27,690 bases of DNA from positions 16,728 through 44,417 of the forward strand of contig DILC01000030.1 in the NCBI GenBank assembly GCA_002424865.1, written 5' to 3'. Every line of letters starts with the position of its first letter. Within the stretch, counting starts at the first letter, position 1. This document shows positions 8,184 through 16,395 of this stretch, piece by piece. A program made the translations under genes and the position numbers. A model generated the notes under the pieces. The model was not told the origin of the DNA. It searched no databases and was given only the letters and a program-made list of their open reading frames with translations. The DNA comes from Rhodocyclaceae bacterium UBA5602 (GTDB taxonomy: Bacteria; Pseudomonadota; Gammaproteobacteria; Burkholderiales; Rhodocyclaceae).

Positions 8184-8629
8184 CAACCCGCTTCCCCTTG
8201 CAACCCCTCCTTGACCTCTCGCGCATGCAGCTCGATGAGGCAACGCGCAAGCTAGGCCGGCTCATTGCGAGCCATCAAGAAGCATCGCAACGCCATCAAC
8301 TACTCGTGACTTACCGCGAGGAATACCATGAGCGCTTTGTTGCCGCAGCAAAAAATGGCTTGAACCCAAGTGAATGGCACAATTACGGCCACTTTTTAGT
8401 GCGCATTGATGAAGCCATTGCGCAAGCGGAACATGCTGTCCAGGCAACGCAACAACACAGGCTTGACGGGCAGAAAAGCTGGATCGGCAAACAAGGCCGG
8501 GTTAAAGCTTTTGACACCTTGTCAGACCGGCATGTCGCCAAGCTAGTCAAAAAAGAACAGCGTACCGAGCAAAAGGCAGGCGATGAGCATGCAGCGCGCG
8601 GCCATCGAGAGAAAAACAGCACGCCATAA
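8180..8629 (+). CDS. fliJ: Flagellar export chaperone/stalk protein FliJ
   Basis: FliJ is a small coiled-coil protein that fits into the FliI hexamer like the gamma subunit of F1 and escorts substrates to FlhA. The product is 149 residues, almost entirely helical and charged, starting FPLQPLLDLSRMQLDEATRKLG, which resembles the FliJ N-terminus. The C-terminal KLVKKEQRTEQKAGDEHAAR matches the basic tail of the family. The ATG overlaps the fliI stop by four bases, indicating translational coupling. It is the last gene before a 272-base gap, so it probably ends this transcription unit. Confidence 0.9.
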   Translation: MTTRFPLQPLLDLSRMQLDEATRKLGRLIASHQEASQRHQLLVTYREEYHERFVAAAKNGLNPSEWHNYGHFLVRIDEAIAQAEHAVQATQQHRLDGQKSWIGKQGRVKAFDTLSDRHVAKLVKKEQRTEQKAGDEHAARGHREKNSTP

Positions 8630-8640
8630 AATGGTCGGCA

Positions 8641-8717
8641 TTAACGCGCATGGCAAGTAAATGCCACCCGTTGATGATGAAACACGCGCAAGGCAGCATC
8701 AAGACCCGCCCCGCCCA
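8641..8717 (+). repeat. Long dispersed repeat, copy A (downstream of fliJ)
   Basis: This stretch is about 87 percent identical over roughly 76 bases to 27536-27613. It starts TTAACGCGCATGGCAAG. Both copies contain an ATG opening the same reading frame (MASK-HPLMM-HA-GSIK-RP). Here the frame runs 60 codons (8650-8832). There is no convincing ribosome-binding site. Sequence similarity stops abruptly at a GC-rich hairpin (CCGCT-GCGCG-AGCGG at 8736-8750). It may be a mobile or structural repeat, or a small gene; I cannot tell which. Confidence 0.75.
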
Positions 8718-8849
8718 GGAAGGAGCCAGTCCGGCCCGCTGCGCGAGCGGCGCGGCCCTCCATCAAATGGCGTTGTGTCACGCTAACGTCAGGGTTTTGC
8801 GATCTGTCCCTGGCTGCATTATGCAAAACTGAGCAAATCGCATAAAAAA

Positions 8850-8865
8850 TGGCACGCACTTTGCT
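8850..8865 (+). promoter_or_regulatory. Sigma-54 promoter of fliK-fliR
   Basis: TGGCACG-CACT-TTGCT matches the sigma-54 consensus at every conserved position with correct spacing. The expected transcript start is near 8876, 26 bases before the fliK ATG at 8902. It sets fliKLMNOPQR up as a unit separate from fliFGHIJ. I see no CGGCAA-N3-TTGCCG dyad near it. Confidence 0.92.
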
Positions 8866-8901
8866 TCAAAACCTGCAACATCTGTCTGGAGCTTCAATAA
8901 C

Positions 8902-10050
8902 ATGCCTGATCTGATTCTTTCGCCTCCCCCGGTAACATCATCCCCCAAGGCTGCCATTCCTGAAAAATCAACGGGTGGCGCTGCGCCTGATACGCAGGCA
9001 GACGCACCTTCGTTTGCCGCCACACTCAAATCTGCCGCGGAAGGCGCAGAAAAAAAACCCGCCGAACCCGATAAAGATGAAAAAACGACGTTAAATGAGC
9101 CGACAAGCAGCGATAACCCAACATTGACAGTGCCTTTTTCTGTAGTACAAAACATCATCAATACCCTGAATAAGACGGCGAATACCGAGAACAGGATGGC
9201 AGCCAATACCTTAAATGGCTTATTGCAAGCAGACAGGCCCGTTGAGCACGCGCTCGCTACCGTCACAGCCAACATCGCCTCACAATGGCAAGCAAAGCAC
9301 GGCGATTCACCTGATCCGGACCTGGCACTTGACGCCAGCGCCAAAAATCTCACTCAGACCGCCGTCTTGCCAGCGCCGACTTTTGCAAGCGCAAAAACCA
9401 GGTTTGCACCAGCAACTGATGCGGCCACACCCACAAAAATTGCCGATCTAGCGGCAACTTCTGCCGACATCACATCGGATTACTTGAAAAATCCAGCCTT
9501 AAATCAAGCCACTGACACGTCAAACCTGGTCGCTACGGGCGCCTCCAGCCGTATGCCAGAAATCTTGAGCCCGGCAAACCAGCCTGCGGCTTCGGTCTTG
9601 TCGCTTGATCACGAACTGGCAATAGACAAACCCATGAGTCAAATCGGCTGGCGCGAAGAAATAAGCCAAAAAGTGACCTGGCTGGTAAATAATCGCCATC
9701 AACAAGCTGAACTCACCCTGAATCCACCCCAGCTTGGCCGCATCGAGGTGACCTTGGTCATGGATGGCAATCAAGTCAATGCCAGCTTTCAGTCCCCCCA
9801 TCCCGGCGTGCGGGAAAGCCTGGACAATGCCATGGATAGACTGCGCGAAACCCTTGCCAATGCAGGCGTCACTTTGGGCCAAACACACGTTGGCGCCGAA
9901 TCCCGGCAAGACCAACAAGCCATGAACAGCAAGCCGCCAGGCTCAGTATTTGGACGGCAACAAGGCCATTTTGACATTGTTGCGCCCGGCGAAGGCAGCT
10001 TTCAGCCCCCAAAAACAGCCCGTCAAGGCATGGTAAACATTTTCGTCTAA
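8902..10050 (+). CDS. fliK: Flagellar hook-length control protein FliK
   Basis: FliK is an exported ruler that measures hook length and switches export specificity through FlhB. The 382-residue product has the usual variable Ala/Thr/Pro-rich N-terminal two thirds and a conserved C-terminal Flg_hook domain (about 240-330). That domain is marked by QQAELTLNPPQLGRIEVTL and FQSPHPGVRESLDNAMDRLRE. Residues 154-161 (AVLPAPTF) are encoded by copy 3 of the dispersed repeat, in the flexible region. The nearest ribosome-binding-like sequence (TGGAG) is about 12 bases before the ATG, rather far. The gene lies directly downstream of a consensus sigma-54 promoter and leads the fliK-R unit. Confidence 0.93.
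   Translation: MPDLILSPPPVTSSPKAAIPEKSTGGAAPDTQADAPSFAATLKSAAEGAEKKPAEPDKDEKTTLNEPTSSDNPTLTVPFSVVQNIINTLNKTANTENRMAANTLNGLLQADRPVEHALATVTANIASQWQAKHGDSPDPDLALDASAKNLTQTAVLPAPTFASAKTRFAPATDAATPTKIADLAATSADITSDYLKNPALNQATDTSNLVATGASSRMPEILSPANQPAASVLSLDHELAIDKPMSQIGWREEISQKVTWLVNNRHQQAELTLNPPQLGRIEVTLVMDGNQVNASFQSPHPGVRESLDNAMDRLRETLANAGVTLGQTHVGAESRQDQQAMNSKPPGSVFGRQQGHFDIVAPGEGSFQPPKTARQGMVNIFV
9360..9384 (+). repeat. Dispersed 25-base repeat, copy 3 (inside fliK)
   Basis: CGCCGTCTTG then CCAGCGCCGACTTTT, identical to copy 4 and differing from copy 1 at one base. It is read in frame to give AVLPAPTF, the same octapeptide as copy 1 in an unrelated protein. Confidence 0.85.
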
Positions 10051-10138
10051 TGCCGTCGTTGTGGTTCAAAGCGCGCTGGCCGACCTTAAAATATGCCAAG
10101 GTTAAAACATACGCAAGCTCATTCAACGGGACATAAAA

Positions 10139-10717
10139 ATGGCGACAGCCAAACCATCCAGCACTGCAACGGCTAACGAAGCAGCACCGAAGAAAAAAAG
10201 CAAATTGATGATCTTCATCGGCATCGGTGTTGTCGTGCTTGCACTCGTGGGTGCTGGCGTATTCTTCTTCCTGAGCAAGCCTTCTTCGCATGAAGGTGAA
10301 GGCACCCAGGAAAAAGCGCATGCGCCTGGCAAAAAGGCTGCGGGTCACACGCCACCCACTTTTTACAAGTTTGAAAAACCCTTCACCGTCAAACTGCAAA
10401 CGACAGATCAGGAAGCCTACTTGCAAACCGAAGTGCAACTCAAACTGCTGGGCCCTGAAGTTCAGGAAACCATCAAGCAATATGAGCCTGAATTAAAACA
10501 TCGCATGACGCTGGCGCTCATGGGCAAGACAGCACCCGATTTGATGACAGCCCAAGGCGTGCAACGCCTCGCCAATGAATTGCGCGATGTGGCCAACGAA
10601 GTCATTAACCCGCAATCCAAAAAGAAGCTGGCCACGCCAGACGCTGAGCCTGCTGCGCATGCAGAACCAGACGCCCTGGTTCAAGCGGTGTTGTTTGCCA
10701 CCTTCATTGTCCAGTAA
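10139..10717 (+). CDS. fliL: Flagellar basal body-associated protein FliL
   Basis: FliL is a single-pass inner-membrane protein that surrounds or supports the stator units and boosts torque. The 192-residue product has a basic N-terminus (APKKKSK), one transmembrane helix at about 23-44 (MIFIGIGVVVLALVGAGVFFF), and a charged linker. The periplasmic stomatin-like domain follows, from PTFYKFEKPFTVKL to the terminal VLFATFIVQ, the conserved FliL ending. It follows fliK by 88 bases with no clear promoter of its own and precedes fliM by 27 bases. Confidence 0.93.
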   Translation: MATAKPSSTATANEAAPKKKSKLMIFIGIGVVVLALVGAGVFFFLSKPSSHEGEGTQEKAHAPGKKAAGHTPPTFYKFEKPFTVKLQTTDQEAYLQTEVQLKLLGPEVQETIKQYEPELKHRMTLALMGKTAPDLMTAQGVQRLANELRDVANEVINPQSKKKLATPDAEPAAHAEPDALVQAVLFATFIVQ

Positions 10718-10744
10718 CACGCGCCCCGCAGATCCAACCTGCCC

Positions 10745-11722
10745 ATGACCCAGGATTTCCTCTCCCAAGACGAAGTAGATGCGCTCCTCAAAGGCGTCAC
10801 GGGGGAAGAAGACACGCCGGAGGAACAGGCTAACGCTGACGGGGGCGTCAAGAACTATGATATCGGCCGCCAAGAGCGGATCGTTCGTGGGCGCATGCCC
10901 ACGATGGAACTGATTAACGAACGCTTTGCGCGCTATTTCCGCATTGGCTTGTTCAACTACATGCACAAAACCGTTGAGGTCTCCGTTGGCCCGGTCAAAG
11001 TGCAAAAATATAGCGAGTTCATCCGCAATCTGGTTGTCCCCACCAATCTCAATCTGATCCAGGCCAAACCCTTGCGCGGCAACGGCCTGATCGTTTTGGA
11101 CCCAAGCCTGGTCTTTCTTGTGGTGGATAATATGTTCGGTGGCGACGGGCGATTTCATACCCGGGTTGAGGGGCGGGACTTCACTGCCACGGAACAAAGA
11201 ATCATCCAGGGGTTTCTGGGCGTGGTATTCGAAGAATATCAAAAGTCCTGGCAGCCCATTTATCCACTTGAATTCGAATATGTCCGCTCGGAGATAAACA
11301 CCCAGTTCGCCAACATCGCCACCCCCTCAGAGGTAGTCATCACAGTAACATTCACATTAGAGTTCTCCGGCAACTCGACTGAAATGCATATGTGCTTTCC
11401 TTATCTCATGATGGAACCGATACGCGATATCCTGTACGGTGCCATGAGCAGCGCGCTGACTTCTTCCGACACGCGCTGGGCGAGCCTCTTAGCCAGACAA
11501 TTGCAAACAGCCGAAGTGGAACTTACTGCCACGCTAGGAAAATCAGACCTTACCATTGGCCGCGTCATGCAAATGCAAGTCGGCGACATCATCCCTTTGC
11601 ATATCGAGAAAATAATACAGGCCTCCATCAGCGGCATCCCGGTGATAGAAGCGCACTATGGCATGCAAAATGGGCAGATTGCCTTGAAAGTTGAACGATT
11701 TATTGTTGAAGAAGATACATGA
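10745..11722 (+). CDS. fliM: Flagellar motor switch protein FliM
   Basis: FliM is the C-ring protein that binds phosphorylated CheY and transmits the switch signal to FliG. The 325-residue protein starts with the CheY-binding peptide (LSQDEVDALLKG). It continues with the CheC-like middle domain, containing GLIVLDPSLVFLVVDNMFGGDG, and ends with a SpoA domain that pairs with FliN. Length is typical. It sits in the conserved fliL-fliM-fliN order. Confidence 0.97.
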   Translation: MTQDFLSQDEVDALLKGVTGEEDTPEEQANADGGVKNYDIGRQERIVRGRMPTMELINERFARYFRIGLFNYMHKTVEVSVGPVKVQKYSEFIRNLVVPTNLNLIQAKPLRGNGLIVLDPSLVFLVVDNMFGGDGRFHTRVEGRDFTATEQRIIQGFLGVVFEEYQKSWQPIYPLEFEYVRSEINTQFANIATPSEVVITVTFTLEFSGNSTEMHMCFPYLMMEPIRDILYGAMSSALTSSDTRWASLLARQLQTAEVELTATLGKSDLTIGRVMQMQVGDIIPLHIEKIIQASISGIPVIEAHYGMQNGQIALKVERFIVEEDT

Positions 11723-11777
11723 CCCATTCCAAACCGATTGCGATACCGCACGCCGTTGTACAGCAAGGAGCCAGTAA

Positions 11778-12197
11778 ATGAGCGAGTCTGACATGGATGA
11801 CGACTGGGCTGCCGCGATGAACGAGCAGGCTGTCGCCGAAGCCGCCACGGCAACACCCCCTGAAGAAGGCGATGCCGTACAGCCAGCCAGGATTTTTGAG
11901 GATTTTGCCGCCCATCATCCCGCAACAGCCGAGCCGCAAGGTTTTGACATGATCATGGATATCCCCGTTGCCCTGACGGTGGAACTCGGCCGCACCAAAA
12001 TACCTATTCGCAACCTCCTGCAACTGGCCCATGGCTCCATTGTGGAGCTGGACGGGCTGGCGGGCGAACCCATGGACGTGCTCATTAATGGCACACTCAT
12101 TGCACAAGGCGAAGTCGTCGTCGTCAATGACAAATTCGGCATTCGCTTGACCGACATCATCACCCCGCAAGAGCGTATCCGAAAATTAAACCGTTGA
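11778..12197 (+). CDS. fliN: Flagellar motor switch protein FliN
   Basis: FliN forms the base of the C ring and docks FliH/FliI. The 139-residue product has a variable acidic N-terminal extension (about 1-55) and a C-terminal SpoA domain with the signature VALTVELGRTKIPIRNLL, then GSIVELDGLAGEPMDVLING and NDKFGIRLTDI. An AAGGAG ribosome-binding site lies upstream of the ATG at 11778. It follows fliM after 55 bases. Confidence 0.96.
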   Translation: MSESDMDDDWAAAMNEQAVAEAATATPPEEGDAVQPARIFEDFAAHHPATAEPQGFDMIMDIPVALTVELGRTKIPIRNLLQLAHGSIVELDGLAGEPMDVLINGTLIAQGEVVVVNDKFGIRLTDIITPQERIRKLNR

Positions 12198-12277
12198 TAA
12201 ATTAACGCTTGACCCACGTGCTTGGGCATTTACTCAGCTACCTGGCCGCTTTACACTGGCAGCTGACCCATTGACCG

Positions 12278-12706
12278 ATGAGAGCAATCCAAATGCCCAA
12301 ACAACATGCCGCGCCCGGCTTAGCGACTATCCTCCTGCTCCTGCCAGGGGGAGCATCTGCCCAGGCAAGCACCGCCCCCTCGCTAGGCAGCGGCTTGTTG
12401 CAAATGTTTTTTGCGCTGGCTGGCGTCCTGGCGCTTCTGTTTCTCAGCTTGTGGTTACTGAAGAAACTCACCACACAGCGCGGTTCAGCTGCCGGACTCT
12501 TGCGTGTCGTGGCTGCCACGGCTGTCGGCACGCGTGAGCGCGTGGTGATTGTCGAAATCGGCAGCACCTGGCTCGTACTCGGCGTAGCGCAAGGCCAGGT
12601 ATCTGCCTTGGCAGAAATACCGCGCCAGCCAATGCCTGAACAATCCGCAACGCCTATGGCAGCGACCATCCCACCTTGGCTGCAAAAACTGCTGCACCGA
12701 AAATAA
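12278..12706 (+). CDS. fliO: Flagellar biosynthetic protein FliO
   Basis: FliO is a small membrane protein that helps assemble FliP into the export gate. The 142-residue product has an N-terminal hydrophobic segment resembling a signal peptide (LATILLLLPGGASAQA). A transmembrane helix follows at about 42-64 (MFFALAGVLALLFLSLWLLK), and then a cytoplasmic beta-rich domain with VGTRERVVIVEIGSTWLVLGV, the recognisable FliO pattern. An alternative ATG at 12293 (MPKQHAAPG) is equally plausible and is preceded by GAGAG. It sits between fliN and fliP as in most flagellar operons. Confidence 0.9.
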   Translation: MRAIQMPKQHAAPGLATILLLLPGGASAQASTAPSLGSGLLQMFFALAGVLALLFLSLWLLKKLTTQRGSAAGLLRVVAATAVGTRERVVIVEIGSTWLVLGVAQGQVSALAEIPRQPMPEQSATPMAATIPPWLQKLLHRK

Positions 12707-12835
12707 TCGTCCTGGAAACCGCCGTTTTCCGCTGCCAATGTCGTTGAACCACTGATGAATACTGAACCCTTCCCCTTTTGCCTCCCTCATCTCCCGGGGG
12801 ATTTCGCGACGCGTCCAACGGCGGTTTCCAGGATC

Positions 12836-13567
12836 ATGCGGGCACGCTTTCTTTTTCTGCTTTTGTTAATCCCTGGCCTGGCCTTTGCCCAGGCACTGCC
12901 GGCGATTACCAGCACGCCAGCGGCGGGCGGCGGCGTGCAGTGGTCTTTATCCATTCAAACCCTGATCCTGCTGACCAGCCTTACTTTCTTACCCGCCATG
13001 ATCCTGATGATGACGAGCTTTACCCGCATCATCATTGTTTTCTCGCTCTTGCGCCACGCCCTGGGCACACAGACATCCCCGCCCAATCAGGTTTTGGTCG
13101 GGTTAGCGCTCTTTCTTACCTTTTTCATCATGGCACCGGTGGGCGACAAAATTTACGCTGATGCGTATCTCCCTTTATCTGAAAACAAAATCAGCTTTCA
13201 GGAAGCCCTCGAAAAAGGCGCCGTGCCCTTGCGTGCCTTTATGCTCAAGCAAGTACGCGAAGCCGACCTTGCCACCTTCACCAAGATTGCCAAGCAACCC
13301 GTACCTGCCAAAGCGGATGAAATTCCCATGCGCGTGCTGATTCCCGCCTTTGTCACCTCCGAACTCAAAACTGCGTTTCAGATCGGCTTTATTGTCTTTA
13401 TCCCGTTCTTGATTATCGACATGATTGTGGCCTCTGTCCTCATGTCCATGGGCATGATGATGATGTCACCCGTGATCGTCTCGCTGCCCTTCAAAATCAT
13501 GCTGTTCGTCCTGGTCGACGGCTGGAACCTGCTCATCGGCTCGCTCGTGATGAGCTTTGGATCATGA
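12836..13567 (+). CDS. fliP: Flagellar export gate protein FliP
   Basis: FliP is the main pore-forming protein of the export gate. With the ATG at 12836 the protein is 243 residues and begins with a signal peptide (RARFLFLLLLIPGLAFAQA), as FliP normally does. An upstream ATG at 12755 would put 27 atypical residues before the signal peptide and is rejected. Family signatures include SLTFLPAMILMMTSFTRIII and FLTFFIMAP. Further conserved segments are IPAFVTSELKTAFQIGF and the closing SMGMMMMSP...VDGWNLL region. The stop overlaps the fliQ start (ATGA). Confidence 0.96.
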   Translation: MRARFLFLLLLIPGLAFAQALPAITSTPAAGGGVQWSLSIQTLILLTSLTFLPAMILMMTSFTRIIIVFSLLRHALGTQTSPPNQVLVGLALFLTFFIMAPVGDKIYADAYLPLSENKISFQEALEKGAVPLRAFMLKQVREADLATFTKIAKQPVPAKADEIPMRVLIPAFVTSELKTAFQIGFIVFIPFLIIDMIVASVLMSMGMMMMSPVIVSLPFKIMLFVLVDGWNLLIGSLVMSFGS

Positions 13568-13833
13568 CGCCCACCGCGGTCATCGAAATCGGCCGCAGCG
13601 CGCTTGAGCTCACCCTCATGCTCTCCGCGCCATTGTTCATTGCCGCCTTGGTGACAGGCCTGGTGATCAGTATTTTCCAAGCGGCCACGCAAATTAACGA
13701 ATCAACGCTGTCCTTTGTGCCCAAGCTGATTGCCATATTCATCACCCTCATTTTCGCCGGGCCATGGATGATCACCATGATGACAGACTATATGCGCCGG
13801 CTTTATGAGTCCATCCCGGGGATTATTGGCTAG
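13564..13833 (+). CDS. fliQ: Flagellar export gate protein FliQ
   Basis: FliQ is a small two-helix membrane component of the export gate helix around FliP/FliR. The 89-residue length is standard. Two hydrophobic segments are visible at about 15-38 (LELTLMLSAPLFIAALVTGLV) and 52-75 (FVPKLIAIFITLIFAGPWM), separated by the conserved ISIFQAATQINESTL loop. The start overlaps the fliP stop by four bases and the stop touches the fliR start. Confidence 0.96.
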   Translation: MTPTAVIEIGRSALELTLMLSAPLFIAALVTGLVISIFQAATQINESTLSFVPKLIAIFITLIFAGPWMITMMTDYMRRLYESIPGIIG

Positions 13834-14618
13834 TGCTGAGTATTAGTTCCGCGCAACTGGATAGCTGGTTAAGCCTGTTTATATTTCCCTTAACGCGCAT
13901 CCTTGCCCTGCTCGCCACGGCACCACCATTTAATAATGCCGCAATCCCTGTCAATATCCGCCTGGTCGCAGGCCTCTCGATTGCCAGCGTTATCGCCATC
14001 GCACTGCCTGCGCCCTTGCCCATCGCCACAGGATCATGGCTAGGCCTGGCCATTATTGCCGAGCAAATCATCATTGGCCTGATGATGGGCTTTGCCATGC
14101 GCATAGTGTTTGCCGCCTTTGATATTGCCGGCGAACTCATCGGACTGCAGATGGGCCTATCGTTTGCCACTTTTTTCGACCCGGGGCGTGGCGGCGAAAC
14201 ATCCGTCATCGCTGAATATCTTGGCCTGCTTACCGCCCTGAGCTTTCTTGCCATGAATGGCCATCTGCTCACCATCAGCCTTTTGGCTGAAAGCTTTGCG
14301 CTGCTGCCGGTGAGCGAAACACCTTTTCACGCCGCAGGCATCTCTACGCTCCTCACCGCCTCAGGCCTCATGTTCTCGTTAGGCACCATGTTGGCCTTGC
14401 CCTTGATTACAGCCCTTCTGGTCACCAACATTTCGCTGGGCGTACTCTCACGTGTTGCCCCCGCACTGAACCTGTTTGCCGTGGGCTTCCCCGTAACGCT
14501 CGGTCTTGGTTTCCTGGTCCTGTTACTTTCAGTCCCCTATATCGGCTCCGCCATGGAAAACCTGTTCTCGCGGGGGTTCTCCATCATGGAGTCAATTTTG
14601 CGAGCCGCCACAGGCTAG
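13833..14618 (+). CDS. fliR: Flagellar export gate protein FliR
   Basis: FliR caps the FliP/FliQ gate and contacts FlhB. The 261-residue product is strongly hydrophobic with about six membrane segments and family motifs such as RILALLATAPPFNNAAIPVNIR and GLQMGLSFATFFDPGRG. It also carries NLFAVGFPVTLGLGF. The start is a GTG at 13833 that overlaps the last base of the fliQ stop codon. It is the last gene of the fliK-R unit and converges on the gene after flgL, with only nine bases between the stop codons. Confidence 0.96.
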   Translation: MLSISSAQLDSWLSLFIFPLTRILALLATAPPFNNAAIPVNIRLVAGLSIASVIAIALPAPLPIATGSWLGLAIIAEQIIIGLMMGFAMRIVFAAFDIAGELIGLQMGLSFATFFDPGRGGETSVIAEYLGLLTALSFLAMNGHLLTISLLAESFALLPVSETPFHAAGISTLLTASGLMFSLGTMLALPLITALLVTNISLGVLSRVAPALNLFAVGFPVTLGLGFLVLLLSVPYIGSAMENLFSRGFSIMESILRAATG

Positions 14619-14635
14619 GCCATGCGGCTATTTTC
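14603..14635 (+). terminator. Possible weak terminator at the fliR 3' end
   Basis: AGCCGC at 14603-14608 can pair with GCGGCT at 14624-14629, followed by ATTTTC. The stem is short, the loop is 15 bases and the T-run has only four bases. It lies between convergent genes, where a terminator is expected, but it is weak. Confidence 0.3.
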
Positions 14636-15041
14636 GGGTCAAATGGATAACCCCATCGGCCACCCTTTGCGAGCCAAAGATTGATGAATTCAAACCCTCT
14701 GAATACTCAACGACGACATAGGCATCAAAACCATTCTCTAGCATGATCTCTTTGGCGCGCTGCTGGAATACAGCCCGCGCCTCCCCGGCGCCCCCCGCGT
14801 AAATCCGCTTCATTTTCAACGACAAATGATAGTAATGGCGAGGGAAGCTCGCTTGCTCAACGCGCCAGTTTGCGGCATAAGGATCCAACACGGATAACGC
14901 GTCCGGCAAAACGCCATCAGCATAAGCGGAAGTGGCTTGGAAAAATGGGCCAACCCCAAGAAAACCCAGAATACAGAGCACAAAGCCGATGCCAGGCAGT
15001 GAATGCCTAAAAAGTCGGCGCTGGCAAGACGGCGGAATCAC
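14628..15041 (-). CDS. Small exported protein of unknown function, coupled to flgL
   Basis: I do not recognise this family. The 137-residue product starts at a GTG (15041) that overlaps the flgL stop by four bases (GTGA), so it is probably translated with flgL. A hydrophobic segment at about 17-40 (GIGFVLCILGFLGVGPFFQATSAYA) looks like a signal peptide with cleavage near SAYA. The mature part has a mixed-polarity domain ending EYSEGLNSSIFGSQRVADGVIHL, suggesting a periplasmic protein. The first dozen codons are largely made of copy 4 of the dispersed repeat, so the native start may have been displaced. A flagellar role is suggested only by position. Confidence 0.7.
   Translation of the reverse strand: MIPPSCQRRLFRHSLPGIGFVLCILGFLGVGPFFQATSAYADGVLPDALSVLDPYAANWRVEQASFPRHYYHLSLKMKRIYAGGAGEARAVFQQRAKEIMLENGFDAYVVVEYSEGLNSSIFGSQRVADGVIHLTRK
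15010..15034 (-). repeat. Dispersed 25-base repeat, copy 4 (start of the gene after flgL)
   Basis: On the minus strand the sequence is CGCCGTCTTG then CCAGCGCCGACTTTT, identical to copy 3 in fliK. It begins three bases beyond the flgL stop codon. It is read in a different frame from copies 1 and 3, giving PSCQRRLF near the N-terminus of the unknown protein. Confidence 0.85.
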
Positions 15042-16354
15042 AGATAATTGAACAGCGAGAGTTTGGCTATTTGGACAAAAGACTGCTGCGCCGCCTGCAA
15101 GTCAGTTTGCTGCCGCGTGAAGTCGCTAATAGCTTTGGCATAATCAAGATCCTGCAGGTTGGATAAGGTCTGCTGGTACTGCAAACCAAGATTTTCGTTT
15201 AACTGTCCAAGCGAATCAATTTCGTTCATGCGCGCCCCGATGATGGTACGGACGCGCGTAAAATTCTGGCTCGCCTGATCAAGGTTCGCCAAAGCAAAAC
15301 CGATTTCATTGGCATATTTTGCATTATCGGCAGGTGTCGCGGCTGCCCCTTCCAGCGCGCTAACCAGGTGGGCAATCGTCGCAAACACACTTTGCGATTG
15401 GCTTGGCGCAATCGAAAAACCATCACCCGTTGCAGGCTCGCCTGTGATTTTCAGGCTACTGCCGAGGTCAAAAGAAGGCTCCGCACCTTGTGCTTTAAGC
15501 ACAATGGGCTGGCCACTTTGAAATACGCGCTGACTGGCTAAGGGCGCAGGTGCGGCACTCCCTGTTAACAGGGAATTGCCACTCGCCTTATCCACAAGAT
15601 CATAGGTCGTCACACCCGATGTCACAGTAAATTTAATGGAGATGTTTTTAACGCTGGCATTCCAGGCGGACGGATCAGTCACGTTGCCGGCATCCACCAC
15701 CCCCGTACCCGTATTGCCCGTGTCATAGCCGTTCGAGAAATAACCGTTCCCGTTCTTTATCCTGTTAAAAACATCATTCCCGGAATCGCTTATGCCAATG
15801 CTTCGACTCGGCGACACCTGCAACTGGCGCTGTCCATCATCGCCTTGGTACACAATCTCGTTCTGCGGATATACATTGTTAACATAATTCTTGTTGATGT
15901 AATCCACCGTGCCAGCAAAAGGGGTGACTGACCCCATAAAACCCGCAAAAATATGCTGCCCGCCACCATCGGTTGCATTCGCCAGCCCCAGCAATTCATC
16001 GAACCTCGACCGCAGTTCGATCGCAATGGACTTGCGCTGGTCAGAAGTCAGGCTGGTATTGCCGGCCTGCACTGTCAGCTCCCTTACCCTGCCCAGCAGG
16101 TCATTAGCGCTGGCTATCTGGGTTTCTTCCATCCCCAGAGAAGACGTCGCCTCACCCAGATTCTGTTTGAATTGCGCAACTACATCACTCGATTGCTGCA
16201 CTTCCAATGCACGCGCCGCCGCAACAGGATCATCACTCGGCGTCAAGATGCGCCGTCCAGACGAAATCTGCTGCTGCAAGTTGACCAGGTTTGCGCTATG
16301 GCGATTCATGCCCAACACACCCGCATCGTAAATCATGCCACTACTCACGCGCAT
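15038..16354 (-). CDS. flgL: Flagellar hook-associated protein 3 FlgL
   Basis: FlgL forms the second hook-filament junction layer. The 438-residue protein has the flagellin-like N-terminus (MRVSSGMIYDAGVLGMNRHS, then NLVNLQQQISSGRRILTPSDDPVAA) and a flagellin-like C-terminal coil (LGLQYQQTLSNLQDLDYAKAI). Between them lies a variable middle rich in Gly, Asn and Ser. A strong AAGGAG ribosome-binding site is seven bases before the ATG. It is 41 bases downstream of flgK and must share its transcript, since no promoter is visible between them. Confidence 0.96.
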   Translation of the reverse strand: MRVSSGMIYDAGVLGMNRHSANLVNLQQQISSGRRILTPSDDPVAAARALEVQQSSDVVAQFKQNLGEATSSLGMEETQIASANDLLGRVRELTVQAGNTSLTSDQRKSIAIELRSRFDELLGLANATDGGGQHIFAGFMGSVTPFAGTVDYINKNYVNNVYPQNEIVYQGDDGQRQLQVSPSRSIGISDSGNDVFNRIKNGNGYFSNGYDTGNTGTGVVDAGNVTDPSAWNASVKNISIKFTVTSGVTTYDLVDKASGNSLLTGSAAPAPLASQRVFQSGQPIVLKAQGAEPSFDLGSSLKITGEPATGDGFSIAPSQSQSVFATIAHLVSALEGAAATPADNAKYANEIGFALANLDQASQNFTRVRTIIGARMNEIDSLGQLNENLGLQYQQTLSNLQDLDYAKAISDFTRQQTDLQAAQQSFVQIAKLSLFNYL

Positions 16355-16395
16355 GGCGTCTCTCCTTGTCTTGAGATGGATACATCTTCATTTGC

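Noticed and set aside
10051..10138. A possible sigma-54 promoter before fliL (TGGTTCA-AAGC-GCGC)
   Set aside because: The -24 box lacks the GC of TGGC and the -12 box lacks the T run; fliL is more simply read from the fliK promoter.
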